Positions 1 through 8,170 of a stretch of DNA of 64,000 nucleotides are shown in pieces. Location: assembly GCF_030718995.1 (NCBI RefSeq), contig NZ_CP132204.1:1984001-2048000 (forward strand), read 5' to 3'. Origin of the DNA: Arthrobacter oryzae. GTDB lineage: Bacteria > Actinomycetota > Actinomycetes > Actinomycetales > Micrococcaceae. The notes under the pieces were generated by a model, which was given only the letters and a program-made list of their open reading frames with translations, had not been told where the DNA came from and did not search any database. The translations under genes and the position numbers were made by a program. The first letter of the stretch is position 1. Every line of letters starts with the position of its first letter.

Positions 1-566
1 AGCACGGGCGCCTTGGTGAAGACCTCGGGGTCGGGGCCGATGCCCACCTCCAGGTACTGCGACCACAGCCCTTCGGCGATCAGCACCCGCTTGGCCTCGG
101 CAGCCTCGGGGGAGCCCGGCCGTACGTCGCCGATGCTGCCGCCGAGCGCCCTGCCCACAAGTTCACGCATCTCGGTGGCCCTGCCGGCGTCTCCGCCGCA
201 GCGTTCCTCGATGACGCGCTCGATCATGCTGTCCACGAAGGTCACTCCGCAGGCCTTGACGACCTGGAGGTCCACGGGTGCCAGCAGGTGCGGACGCGCC
301 GTGTCCCGCGCCAGGGAGGCTTCGACGACGTCCGCGGTCTTCCAGCGCGCCGCAGTCATGGCCGAACGGACGTCCGCCGCCGGTTCCGCGCGCTCCAGCA
401 GCTCCGACACCGTGCCGGCGAGGTGCTGCAGGTCGAACACATCCCCGCCCCGCACTGCCACCACCCGGGGACCCGAGGTTTCCACATCCCAGAGACGGCC
501 GATGAGCAGTGCCTCTTCGGCTTCCTCCGGCAGAACGGCTGCTACCGAAGCCGGCAGCCCCGTCAC
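1..566 (-). CDS. FAH-family sugar-acid enzyme (AraD1/GguC-like), partial
   Basis: Reading the minus strand from a GTG at 566 gives an open frame of 188 codons that runs off the left edge, so the C-terminus is missing. Visible segments such as LWDVETSGPRVVAVRGGDV, LLAPVDLQVVKACGVTFVDS and IEERCGGDAGRA are typical of the fumarylacetoacetate hydrolase superfamily branch that dehydrates 2-keto-3-deoxy sugar acids (AraD1/GguC-like). The GTG overlaps the TGA of the upstream aldehyde dehydrogenase gene (GTGA), which implies translational coupling. In this operon it could dehydrate a 2-keto-3-deoxypentonate to 2,5-dioxopentanoate, or hydrolyse a 2,4-diketo-3-deoxy acid; the active-site half is outside the window so the reaction cannot be decided. 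Confidence 0.8.
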   Translation of the reverse strand, partial: MTGLPASVAAVLPEEAEEALLIGRLWDVETSGPRVVAVRGGDVFDLQHLAGTVSELLERAEPAADVRSAMTAARWKTADVVEASLARDTARPHLLAPVDLQVVKACGVTFVDSMIERVIEERCGGDAGRATEMRELVGRALGGSIGDVRPGSPEAAEAKRVLIAEGLWSQYLEVGIGPDPEVFTKAPV

Positions 567-2035
567 AGCTGAGCCTCCTGCAGGCCGGCAGGCCGCTGCC
601 AGACGCCGTCGACCCTTTGCGGGACGTTCCACGGGTTCGCATCCTGCAGCGGTTCCGGCAGCCGCGGCTCCGGGAAGGACTGGAAGGCCACCGGCCGCAG
701 GAACCGCCGGATGGCGGCCGTTCCCACGGAGGTGGTGCCCGACGTCGTGGCCGGGTATGGCCCGCCGTGGTGCTGGGCGTAACTGACGGTGACGCCCGTG
801 GGCCAGCCGTTCCAGAGCAGCCGCCCGCTGATGTCCGCGAGCCTGCCGGCAAGCTCGGCGACGTCGTCGTCCGGTTCCGCCTGAAGTGTGGTGGTCAGCT
901 GGCCTTCCAGGAGCCCGGCAAGGGCGGCGAGTTCGGAGTCATCGCCGTACTGCACCACCAGGCTGGCGGGCCCGAACATCTCCTGGCGGAGGATCCCGGG
1001 GTTCCGGCGGACCGCTTCGGAGGTCGTCAGCAGGACGGTGGGTGCCGGAGTCTCGGCGAAACCGCCGTCGAGCAGCACCTGGACGCCCGCCGTGTCCCGC
1101 AGTCCGGCAACTGCGTGCCGGAACCCTTCGTGCAGCCGCTCGCTGAGCAGCTGCGCCGGGGTGAAGTCCTCGAGGGCCTTCCGGAGGCTGTCCCGGACCT
1201 CGTCGGTGTGCCCGGCGGGGACGAACAGCACGCCCGGCTTGGTGCAGAACTGCCCCATGCCCAGGGTGAAGGAGCCGGCGTAGCCGGCCAGGATCTCCTC
1301 GCGGCGTGCGGACCAGGCGCTGCCGGTGACGAAAACGGCATTGATGCCGCCCAGCTCCCCGAAGAAGGGGATCGGCTCCGGCCGCGCGGCCGCACGGTCG
1401 AACAGTGCCCGGCCGCCCGCCGTCGAACCCGTGAACCCGATGGCCTTCACCAGCGGGTGGTCAACCAGGGCTTCCGCGGCCTCGCGGCCGGTGACCAGGG
1501 CGAAGAGGCCCGACGGCGCCCCGGCGGCCTCCAGCGCGGCGGTCACCGTTTCGGCGGTCCGGACCGCAAGCTCCCGGTGGCCGTCGTGCGCCTTGTGGAC
1601 GACGGCGCAGCCGGCAGCCAGGGCCGACGCGGAATCGCCGCCCATCACGCTGAAGGCGAAGGGGAAGTTGGACGCCCCGAAGACCCCGACGACGCCGAGC
1701 GGAACGTTATACCGGCGAAGGTCAGGCCGGGGCCCCATGCCCCAGGCGGCATCGTCATGGTCGATCGTGGCGTCGAAATGCTCGCCGCGGCGGATCTCCT
1801 CGGCGAAAAGGCGGAGTTGGAAGACGGTGCGTTTCAGTTCGCCCTGGAGGCGCGCTTCCGTGAGGTGGGTTTCCCTGGCCGCGATGCCCACAAGGGCCAC
1901 GGCGTCGCCTTCCAGCCTGGCGGCTACCGCGTCCAGCCAGGCTGCCCGTGTGGCGGGACTTGCCAGGCGGGCCTTTTCGAAGGCTGCGTGGGCGGCCCCG
2001 ACGGCTGCGTCCAGTTCGCTCGCAGTGGTGTTCAT
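563..2035 (-). CDS. Aldehyde dehydrogenase, 2,5-dioxovalerate (ketoglutarate semialdehyde) type
   Basis: 490 aa NAD(P)-dependent aldehyde dehydrogenase. The conserved GFTGST cofactor-loop motif, [11 protein letters not shown] with the general-base Glu, and GQFCTKPG with the catalytic Cys are all present in the expected order. The C-terminal half and the FCTKPG form of the Cys motif match the family of alpha-ketoglutarate semialdehyde dehydrogenases. It lies between the FucD-type dehydratase (4 nt overlap upstream) and the FAH-family gene (GTGA overlap downstream), so the three are one transcript. The likely role is the last oxidation of a sugar-acid pathway: 2,5-dioxovalerate to 2-oxoglutarate, or alternatively oxidation of another short aldehyde if the pathway handles L-fuconate. 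Confidence 0.9.
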   Translation of the reverse strand: MNTTASELDAAVGAAHAAFEKARLASPATRAAWLDAVAARLEGDAVALVGIAARETHLTEARLQGELKRTVFQLRLFAEEIRRGEHFDATIDHDDAAWGMGPRPDLRRYNVPLGVVGVFGASNFPFAFSVMGGDSASALAAGCAVVHKAHDGHRELAVRTAETVTAALEAAGAPSGLFALVTGREAAEALVDHPLVKAIGFTGSTAGGRALFDRAAARPEPIPFFGELGGINAVFVTGSAWSARREEILAGYAGSFTLGMGQFCTKPGVLFVPAGHTDEVRDSLRKALEDFTPAQLLSERLHEGFRHAVAGLRDTAGVQVLLDGGFAETPAPTVLLTTSEAVRRNPGILRQEMFGPASLVVQYGDDSELAALAGLLEGQLTTTLQAEPDDDVAELAGRLADISGRLLWNGWPTGVTVSYAQHHGGPYPATTSGTTSVGTAAIRRFLRPVAFQSFPEPRLPEPLQDANPWNVPQRVDGVWQRPAGLQEAQL

Positions 2036-3378
2036 CGGCCGGCTCCCGCTGGTGCCAGGCTGGCGCCGGTGACGGCGGCCCGATCACCCACTTCAAGCCA
2101 CCCCGCGCCGGCGGGGAATTCCCAGCGCGTCCGGGAGGCGCTGAGCATTTCGGCCCCTGTGCCCGGCAGTTCGGGGGCGGCATAGCGTCCGCCGACGATC
2201 CGGACCGGTTCGGCGAAGTGTTCGTGGAGGTGGTCCACGTATTCGATCATGCGGCCGTCCTGGCTTCCGGTGATGGCGGCGTAATCGAAGAAGGAGAAGT
2301 GCTGGACCAGCTCGCAGAGGCCAACGCCGCCGGCGTGCGGGCAGACCGGGACGCCGAACTTGGCAGCGAGCAGCAGGTTGGCGATGTTCTCGTTGACGCC
2401 GCCCACCCGGGTGGAATCAAGCTGCAGGACGTCGATGGCGCCGGCCTGAAGCAGCTGCTTGAACACAATGCGGCTGGCCACGGCCTCGCCGGTGGCGACG
2501 CGGACCGGAGCGACGCCCCTCCGGATGTCCGCATGTCCCAGGATGTCATCGGTGCTGGTGGGCTCTTCGATCCAGTAGGGATCGAACTCGGCCAGCTGGT
2601 TGACCCATTCAATCGCCTCGGACACCTCCCAGCGCTGGTTGGCATCGATGGCGATGGGCAGGTCGCCCACGGCCTGCCGGGCGAGGGCCATGCGGCGGCG
2701 GTCGTCGGCGATGTCGCCGCCCACCTTGAGCTTGATCATGGAGAACCCGGCGGCTGCCGCTTCCTTGCTGAGCCGGACCAGCTTCTCGTCGCTGTAGCCC
2801 AGCCACCCGGGCGAGGTGGTGTAGGCGGGGTAGCCGTCCGCCCTGAGGCTTGCGATGCGGGCCGCCCTGCCGTCCTGGCCTGCGCGGAGGATGTCCAGCG
2901 CCTGCTGCGGGTTCAGGGCGTCGCGGATGTGGGTGAAGTCGACCACGTCCACGATCTCTTCCGGGGCCATTTCGCTCAGGAGCAGCCAGAGCGGCTTGTT
3001 CTCGCGGCGGGCGCGGATGTCCCAGAGCGCGCTGACCAGCGCGCCGGCCGCCATCTGGGTGACGCCCTTTTCCGGGCCGAGCCAGCGGAGCTGCGAGTCG
3101 TGGATGAGGCGCTTCGACGCGTTGCCCAGGTCATAGATCAGTTCGTCGATGTCCCGGCCCCGGAGCAGCTCTGCGTAGGAGTCGATGGCCGCCGTGAGGA
3201 TTTCGCTGCCGCGGCCGCAGCTGAACACAAAGCCGTGGCCTTCATCGCCAGCATCGGTGCGGATGACGACATAGGCGGCGGAGTAGTCGGGGTCAACGTT
3301 GACCGCGTCGGACCCATCGAGTTCCAGGGACGTGGGAAAGCGGACGTCCTGGGTGGTGATGGAAGTGATGGAAGGCAT
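2032..3378 (-). CDS. fucD: L-fuconate dehydratase-type enolase superfamily enzyme
   Basis: 448 aa member of the mandelate racemase/muconate lactonizing group. It shows the barrel motifs [32 protein letters not shown] and [15 protein letters not shown], which in L-fuconate dehydratases carry the catalytic Lys, the metal-binding Asp/Glu/Glu and the catalytic His. The whole sequence follows the FucD/ENOSF1 pattern, including the [15 protein letters not shown] segment. FucD enzymes dehydrate L-fuconate and some also accept D-arabinonate. It is the first gene of a three-gene operon and is preceded by an 11+11 bp inverted repeat. The start is the ATG at 3378; the sequence upstream is a short leader with the operator. 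Confidence 0.92.
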   Translation of the reverse strand: MPSITSITTQDVRFPTSLELDGSDAVNVDPDYSAAYVVIRTDAGDEGHGFVFSCGRGSEILTAAIDSYAELLRGRDIDELIYDLGNASKRLIHDSQLRWLGPEKGVTQMAAGALVSALWDIRARRENKPLWLLLSEMAPEEIVDVVDFTHIRDALNPQQALDILRAGQDGRAARIASLRADGYPAYTTSPGWLGYSDEKLVRLSKEAAAAGFSMIKLKVGGDIADDRRRMALARQAVGDLPIAIDANQRWEVSEAIEWVNQLAEFDPYWIEEPTSTDDILGHADIRRGVAPVRVATGEAVASRIVFKQLLQAGAIDVLQLDSTRVGGVNENIANLLLAAKFGVPVCPHAGGVGLCELVQHFSFFDYAAITGSQDGRMIEYVDHLHEHFAEPVRIVGGRYAAPELPGTGAEMLSASRTRWEFPAGAGWLEVGDRAAVTGASLAPAGAGR

Positions 3379-3418
3379 GGATCTCTTCTCTCGGATTGAA
3401 CTGGAGGGTGTGCATGAT

Positions 3419-3450
3419 TTCCTATATGAATTTCCATAATCATATAGGAA
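3419..3450. promoter_or_regulatory. Inverted repeat operator candidate for the GntR regulator
   Basis: TTCCTATATGA at 3419-3429 is mirrored perfectly by TCATATAGGAA at 3440-3450 with a 10-bp spacer. It lies about 40-70 bp upstream of the fucD-type start codon. The same half-site occurs upstream of the MFS gene. The regulator gene 3513-4307 sits between the two sites, so it is the obvious candidate protein to bind them. Confidence 0.65.
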
Positions 3451-3483
3451 CTGTGATCCAGATCAAGTGCCGGGGCAAAAAAG

Positions 3484-3507
3484 AGCCCCGGCCGAGGGGC
3501 CGGGGCT
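3484..3507 (-). terminator. Rho-independent terminator of the GntR gene
   Basis: A perfect 10-bp stem (3484-3493 with 3498-3507, loop GAGG) is followed on the minus strand by a run of six T. It starts a few bases after the stop codon of the GntR gene at 3513, so it separates the regulator transcript from the downstream catabolic operon promoter. Confidence 0.85.
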
Positions 3508-3512
3508 TGGCT

Positions 3513-4307
3513 CTATTGCACGATATGCCGCCTGGGCGGGCCGCTGTCCTGCAGCGGCGTGAGGTCGGCGTGGCCTTCGAAGGCCTGGGCGAAGCGGGCA
3601 AAGGAGTTCCGGATGTGCTCCGCCATGGCCGCTTCGGCCTGTTCCGGCTGGCAGGCCTTGATGGCCTCGCGGACCGCGGAATGTTCGGCGACGGTGATGG
3701 CGCCGTCGACGTCCGCCGGGTAGAGGCGGAAGGTGTGCAGGTGGCAGTGGGTCTGTGCGAATGCGTGGCGGACCACGGTGTTGCCGGCGGCGGCCAGGAT
3801 CGTGTCGTGGAACCGGGTGTCATGGGCCACCAGGTCCTGCCGCAGGTCGCCGTCGGACTTCATGGCGCCGCGGAACGCCGCAATTTCCTTTTCGAGGGCG
3901 GCCGAGGGGTTGGCCAGCCGGTCAACGGCCGCCGAGCGGGCCGCCCAAGGCTCCACGAGCAGCCGGAATTCAAAGAGGGAGCGCAGTTCGGCCAGGTCCA
4001 GCAGGGGTGTGGTGCTATAGCCCTTGCCGGGGGTGTAGACCACCAGGTTGTCGCCCTCCAGCCGCTGCAGGACCTCGCGCACCGGCGTCTGCGAAACACC
4101 CAGGCTCCGCGACACGGCGTCGATGTTGATCCGGGTGCCGGGCGCGATTCCGCCTTCGAGGATGGAGGCGCGCATCGACGAATACACATCGCTGACGGCG
4201 GCTTTGCCTCGGGAGATATCGGAAGACTGACGTGGGGGCACGCGCTGACCTCTTAGTGCTGGTTGGGTGTTGTCCGGGTTGGAGTCGCTGGGGGAATCAT
4301 ATTCCAC
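3513..4307 (-). CDS. GntR-family regulator with FCD domain
   Basis: 264 aa. A basic N-terminal tail precedes a winged helix (SSMRASILEGGIAPGTRINI, then SRSLGVSQTPVREVLQRLEGDNLV), followed by an all-helical FCD effector domain with the metal-binding pattern D-x3-H (HDTRFHDTILAAAG) and a second His region (HLHTFRLYPAD, EHSAVREAI). FCD regulators are usually repressors released by organic or sugar acids. It is located between the dehydratase operon and the MFS importer, and has its own terminator. The paired CCTATATGA motifs on both sides make it the likely regulator of both units. An alternative start could lie at Met 45 or so, but the winged helix would still be intact. Confidence 0.9.
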   Translation of the reverse strand: MEYDSPSDSNPDNTQPALRGQRVPPRQSSDISRGKAAVSDVYSSMRASILEGGIAPGTRINIDAVSRSLGVSQTPVREVLQRLEGDNLVVYTPGKGYSTTPLLDLAELRSLFEFRLLVEPWAARSAAVDRLANPSAALEKEIAAFRGAMKSDGDLRQDLVAHDTRFHDTILAAAGNTVVRHAFAQTHCHLHTFRLYPADVDGAITVAEHSAVREAIKACQPEQAEAAMAEHIRNSFARFAQAFEGHADLTPLQDSGPPRRHIVQ

Positions 4308-4376
4308 CCGGCCTTCCGCCGCCCCGGCGGGTGGTGTGCGGAGGTTTTTTCGAGGGGGACTTGATTCGCATCACAT

Positions 4377-4407
4377 TTTCTATATGATTAACCCGATTCC
4401 TATATGA
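4377..4407. promoter_or_regulatory. Direct-repeat operator candidate upstream of the MFS gene
   Basis: TTTCTATATGA at 4377-4387 and TTCCTATATGA at 4397-4407 are direct repeats exactly 20 bp apart (two helical turns). The half-site equals that in the inverted repeat at 3419-3450. They lie 77-107 bp upstream of the importer start codon. Confidence 0.6.
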
Positions 4408-4483
4408 TTTGGCATCGATATCTTCGGTGTCTTCCCCCGGTGCCACAGGCGCCCGAAGCCATGTTTACGTCGAAGGAGACCAC

Positions 4484-5824
4484 ATGACTGCGCTCGGAAG
4501 TAAAGTTGCCAGTACGTCATCCCTCAAAAATCCCCGAACCATGACCCGGAAGCGCTGGGTCATTATCTGGCTGGCCTTCATCGGGTTGAGCATCAACTAC
4601 CTGGACCGCTCCAGCCTGAGCGTTGCCCTGCCCTTCATGGGCAAGGACTTCGAACTGACCGCTACCCAGCAGGGCCTCATCTTTGCCGCCTTCTTCTGGG
4701 CCTACGATTTCTGCCAGCTGGCGGCCGGCTGGTACGTGGACAAGGTGGGGCCGCGCAGGTCGTTCTCGCTGGCGGCTGTCTGGTGGTCCATCTTCACGAT
4801 GGTGACCGCCGCGGCGACGAACTTCTGGTCCCTGTTCGCTGCCCGCTTCCTCCTGGGCGTCGGCGAAAGCCCTGCGCCCAGCACCGCAGCCAAGGTGGTG
4901 GCCACCTGGTTCCCGGTCCGTGAGCGGGCGTTCGCCACCAGCATCTGGGACTCAGGTTCCCGCGTGGGGGCCGTGATCGCACTGCCCATCGTCACCCTGA
5001 TCGTGGCGCTGACCTCCTGGCATGCAGTGTTCATCATCATCGGCGTCGCCGGCATTATCTGGGCCGCCGTCTGGTGGAAGGTGTACCGCAGCCCGCAGGA
5101 GCACCCAGGCGCCAACGCGGCCGAGGTGGCCTACATCGAGGAAGGCGGTGCCCGCGGCGAAGGCAGCGACGACGCCAACGCTGCGAAGCTTCCCTGGCGC
5201 TCACTCTTCAAGTACCGCACCATCCTCAGCATGATGTTCGGCTTCTTCTGCCTGAACAGCGCCATCTACTTCTTCATCACCTTCTTCCCGAGCTACCTCG
5301 TCAAGGAACGCGGATTCGACCTGCTCAAGCTGGGCTTCTTCGGTGCCATCCCCGGCATCTGCGCGGTGCTGTGCGGCTGGCTGGGCGGATACCTGGCCGA
5401 CCGCGCGGTCCGCAGCGGCGTTCCCGTCACCAAGGTCCGCAAGGCCACCATCGCCGGCGGCCTGATCGGCGGATCCGTGATCATGTTCGCCGCCCTCGTT
5501 CCGGAAGCCTGGATGGCGCTGGCGCTGCTCTCCGTTGCCTACTCAAGCCTCACGGTCGCGGCGACCGGCATCTGGTCGCTCCCTGCGGATGTTGCCCCGA
5601 GCTCCAGGCACGTCGGATCCATCGGCGGACTGCAGAACTTCGCATCCAACCTGGCCGGCATCTTCACCCCCATCCTGATCGGAGTGCTGGTGGACCAGAC
5701 CGGTTCGTTCGTGGCGCCGCTGGCGGTCATTGGCGCCGTCTCCCTCGTGGGCGCCGCCAACTACCTGTTCGTCATGGGCAAGATTGAACCGCTGAAGGTC
5801 AAGGAGCCCGCAGCGGTCGCGTAG
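4484..5824 (+). CDS. MFS transporter, sugar-acid (anion:cation symporter) type
   Basis: 446 aa from the ATG at 4484, chosen because AAGGAG lies 7 bases before it; an in-frame ATG at 4409 would only add a non-hydrophobic leader. About twelve hydrophobic segments are visible. NYLDRSSLSVALPFM in the first helix and the loop YVDKVGPRRSFS after helix 2 are typical of the ACS family (ExuT, GarP, tartrate and phthalate carriers). A central loop of charged residues near residues 220-235 separates the two halves. With the GntR regulator and the sugar-acid operon beside it, import of a hexuronate, aldonate or aldarate is the most likely role. A strong terminator follows. Confidence 0.9.
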   Translation: MTALGSKVASTSSLKNPRTMTRKRWVIIWLAFIGLSINYLDRSSLSVALPFMGKDFELTATQQGLIFAAFFWAYDFCQLAAGWYVDKVGPRRSFSLAAVWWSIFTMVTAAATNFWSLFAARFLLGVGESPAPSTAAKVVATWFPVRERAFATSIWDSGSRVGAVIALPIVTLIVALTSWHAVFIIIGVAGIIWAAVWWKVYRSPQEHPGANAAEVAYIEEGGARGEGSDDANAAKLPWRSLFKYRTILSMMFGFFCLNSAIYFFITFFPSYLVKERGFDLLKLGFFGAIPGICAVLCGWLGGYLADRAVRSGVPVTKVRKATIAGGLIGGSVIMFAALVPEAWMALALLSVAYSSLTVAATGIWSLPADVAPSSRHVGSIGGLQNFASNLAGIFTPILIGVLVDQTGSFVAPLAVIGAVSLVGAANYLFVMGKIEPLKVKEPAAVA

Positions 5825-5864
5825 CCGGTCATCGTGTAACCGGCGGCCGCCTAACCGGCGGTCG

Positions 5865-5902
5865 GGGCGGCGGCAACCTGCAGGGGTTGCCGCCGCCCTT
5901 TT
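5865..5902 (+). terminator. Rho-independent terminator after the MFS gene
   Basis: A perfect 14-bp GC-rich stem (5865-5878 with 5885-5898, loop TGCAGG) is followed by TTTT. It lies 41 bp after the MFS stop codon. Confidence 0.88.
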
Positions 5903-5990
5903 GCTGTGTTCCCGTGGCTGGTGCACAGTCCGCTGAGCCAGGCTGCGTCCCGTAGCCTGAGCCGAAGTGGCTCGAAAGGAATCAGTAGGC

Positions 5991-6428
5991 ATGGTTGATG
6001 TAGTGACAGATATTGAGATCCGGCAACCCCGCGCGGTGGTGGCCGCATTTGCGGCCAATCCGGAGAACGCTCCGGCCTGGTACGCAAATATCAAGACAGT
6101 CAGTTGGGAGACGCCGCCCCCAGTGGCCCTGGGATCCAAAGTCGCCTTCACGGCGGAGTTCCTCGGAAAGACCTTGGACTACGTCTACGAATTTACCGAG
6201 CTGGACCCAGGCAGAAAGCTGGTGATGCGCACGGCCCAGGGCCCGTTCCCCATGCAGACCACCTACACCTGGGCGGACGCCGGCGGAAGTTCCACCCGGA
6301 TGACCCTGCGCAACACCGGAACGCCGGCGGGCTTCTCCGCCGTCGCGGCGCTGGTGATGGCGCCGATGATGCGCCGCGCCATGCGCAAGGACCTGGCCAA
6401 GCTGAAATCCCTTCTCGAGGCGGGCTGA
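5991..6428 (+). CDS. SRPBCC family protein
   Basis: 145 aa from the ATG at 5991, which has AAAGGA about ten bases upstream; a GTG at 5967 would add eight residues. The sequence has the START/Bet v 1-like layout: an N-terminal beta strand and helix (DIEIRQPRAVVAAFAANPENAPAWY), a run of amphipathic strands, and a long C-terminal helix ending in AMRKDLAKLKSLLEAG. This fold binds hydrophobic ligands in a cavity. No catalytic motif is visible and the gene has no functional partner nearby, so only the family can be given. It runs convergently against the PfkB kinase gene with 4 bp between the stops. Confidence 0.82.
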   Translation: MVDVVTDIEIRQPRAVVAAFAANPENAPAWYANIKTVSWETPPPVALGSKVAFTAEFLGKTLDYVYEFTELDPGRKLVMRTAQGPFPMQTTYTWADAGGSSTRMTLRNTGTPAGFSAVAALVMAPMMRRAMRKDLAKLKSLLEAG

Positions 6429-6432
6429 CAGC

Positions 6433-7383
6433 TCACGACAGCTCGGCTTCCAGCCGTTCGACGTCGGCCCGGTGGCAGAGTTCGGTGGCAGGCGTCATGA
6501 CCGTGGCGCTTCCCGCTGCCACGGCGGCACGGAATGCAGCATCAAGCGGGCGGCCCTGGGCGAGCCGGAGCACAAAAGCGCCCAGGAAACTGTCGCCGGC
6601 CCCTACAGTGCTGACCACGGGCACGTCCGGCACCCTCAGGCGGATGAGCCCGGACTTTGAAGCGAGCAGGGCCCCGGACTCGCCGAGCGTGAGGGCGACG
6701 TGGTCCGCGGCGCCGTCAGCCACGAGGGCAGATGCCGCGTCCACCTGGCGCTGTTCCCCTTCGAGGGCAGCCCCGAAATGCAGCCCCAGCTCGCGGAGGC
6801 TCGGTTTGACCAGGAACACGCCCTCGGCCAGCGCCTCGGTCAGAGCCGGCCCGGAGGCGTCAACCACGCAGTGCGCACCGGCCTGGCGCGCCAGGCGGGC
6901 AACCCGAGCATAGAAATCGTCCGGCACTCCGGGCGGGAGGCTGCCGCTCGCCACCACGTAGCCGCCCACCGGCATCGCCCCGGCAACACGGTCCAGGCAC
7001 GCCTGCCACTCCGGTTCGCTGAGTTCCGGGCCCTGAAGGACGAACCGGAACTGTTTCCCGGTGGACGTCTCATCCACGGTGAAATCCTCGCGCGTGCTCC
7101 CGTGGATCGGAACCGCCAGGGACGGGATGCGCTCTGCCTCAATGAGCCTGCGGTAGGCCTCCCCGGTGGGGCCGCCTGCGGTGTACACCGCCAGCGTCTG
7201 GCCGCCGAGCCGCTGGATGACCCTTGCCACGTTGACGCCCCCGCCGCCGGGGTCGAGCCGGCTCGCCCCGCACCTGAGTTTATGGCCGCTGCTGACGCGT
7301 TCAGTCGAGGTGCTGATGTCCAGCGCCGGGTTCACCGTGAGGGTGAGAATCGGCTTAGTGCCTGGCTGCTGTGAGGGTCCCAT
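6433..7383 (-). CDS. PfkB-family hexose(-phosphate) kinase, 1-phosphofructokinase-like
   Basis: 316 aa. It begins with ILTLTVNPALDISTST, as in 1-phosphofructokinase/tagatose-6-phosphate kinase enzymes, contains the N-terminal PfkB pattern DPGGGGVNVARVIQRLGG, a KPSLREL segment and the C-terminal signature VSTVGAGDSFLGAF with the catalytic Asp in GAGD. The family transfers phosphate from ATP to fructose-1-phosphate or fructose-6-phosphate. No fructose PTS gene lies next to it, so the substrate is open; a minor 6-phosphofructokinase (PfkB-like) role is equally possible. Confidence 0.88.
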   Translation of the reverse strand: MGPSQQPGTKPILTLTVNPALDISTSTERVSSGHKLRCGASRLDPGGGGVNVARVIQRLGGQTLAVYTAGGPTGEAYRRLIEAERIPSLAVPIHGSTREDFTVDETSTGKQFRFVLQGPELSEPEWQACLDRVAGAMPVGGYVVASGSLPPGVPDDFYARVARLARQAGAHCVVDASGPALTEALAEGVFLVKPSLRELGLHFGAALEGEQRQVDAASALVADGAADHVALTLGESGALLASKSGLIRLRVPDVPVVSTVGAGDSFLGAFVLRLAQGRPLDAAFRAAVAAGSATVMTPATELCHRADVERLEAELS

Positions 7384-7475
7384 GGCCCCAGCATAGGAGA
7401 GCCGTCCCGGGCCGCCACTGCCAGGAGCCCCGGCAGGGCTGACGTCCGCCTGCCTCTACTGCCACACTGTTCCTG

Positions 7476-8126
7476 ATGCAGGCATTCTTCGACGGACTCC
7501 TCAACGCCAGCCCGCTGCTGGTGACCTGCGTCGTGTTCGCCCTGGTCTTCGCCGAGGACGCCCTCTTCATAGGCTTCGTCATCCCGGGCGAAACGGCGGC
7601 CGTGGTGGGCGGCGTGATCGCAGGAAAGGGCGGCATGCCGCTCGCGGTGATGATCGCGGTGGTGGTCTCCGCCGCGGTCCTGGGCGACACCGTTGGCTAC
7701 GAAATCGGCAAGCACCTGGGCCCCCGGCTGATTTCCCGGAAGATCTTTGACCGGAAGCGCCCCCAGCTGGAGAAAGCACAGGAGTTCCTCCAGCGGCGCG
7801 GCGGCCCGGCCGTCTTCCTGGGCCGGTTCACCGCCTTCTTCCGCGCCGTGATGCCCGCCCTGGCCGGGCTGAGCGGTATGCCCTACCGCCGCTTTGCGCT
7901 CTGGAACATCACCGGCGGCGTGCTGTGGGGGAGCCTCTTCGTGACCCTGGGATACCTGGCCGGCAACCTGTACGACGAGGTGGCACGCACTGCCGGTAGC
8001 GCCGCCGCCGTCGTGGTTGCCGCAGTGGCAGTCGGCGTGCTGGTCATCTGGCGGATCCGCCGGCACCGGCAGGCGACGGCTGCAGACAGCAGCGCGCGTC
8101 CACAACGGTGGCCCCCAGGGCAGTGA
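7476..8126 (+). CDS. DedA family membrane protein
   Basis: 216 aa with the DedA/SNARE-associated core: an N-terminal helix, the pattern FAEDALFIGFVIPGETAAVVGG, then GDTVGYEIGKHLGPRL, and GRFTAFFRAVMPALAGLSGMPYRRF with the functionally important arginines. A final helix precedes a basic tail (RIRRHRQATA). DedA proteins are proton-driven membrane proteins linked to lipid carrier recycling (undecaprenyl phosphate or other lipids). It stands alone, divergent from the PfkB gene. Confidence 0.9.
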   Translation: MQAFFDGLLNASPLLVTCVVFALVFAEDALFIGFVIPGETAAVVGGVIAGKGGMPLAVMIAVVVSAAVLGDTVGYEIGKHLGPRLISRKIFDRKRPQLEKAQEFLQRRGGPAVFLGRFTAFFRAVMPALAGLSGMPYRRFALWNITGGVLWGSLFVTLGYLAGNLYDEVARTAGSAAAVVVAAVAVGVLVIWRIRRHRQATAADSSARPQRWPPGQ

Positions 8127-8170
8127 CTACTCACCACGGGTGACCGGGGCAGCAGAGGCAAGAGTGGATC

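Noticed and set aside
163-852. Minus-strand frame of 229 codons at the left edge
   Set aside because: It is out of frame with both the FAH-family gene and the aldehyde dehydrogenase and crosses their junction; it has no domain features.
509-2185. Long plus-strand open frame of 558 codons opposite the aldehyde dehydrogenase gene
   Set aside because: It is the complement of a well-conserved gene, with a Gly/Arg/Pro-rich composition typical of antisense frames in GC-rich DNA and no ribosome binding site.
1948-3399. Plus-strand open frame of 483 codons across the FucD-type gene
   Set aside because: Antisense shadow of a clearly recognisable enzyme; no family features of its own.
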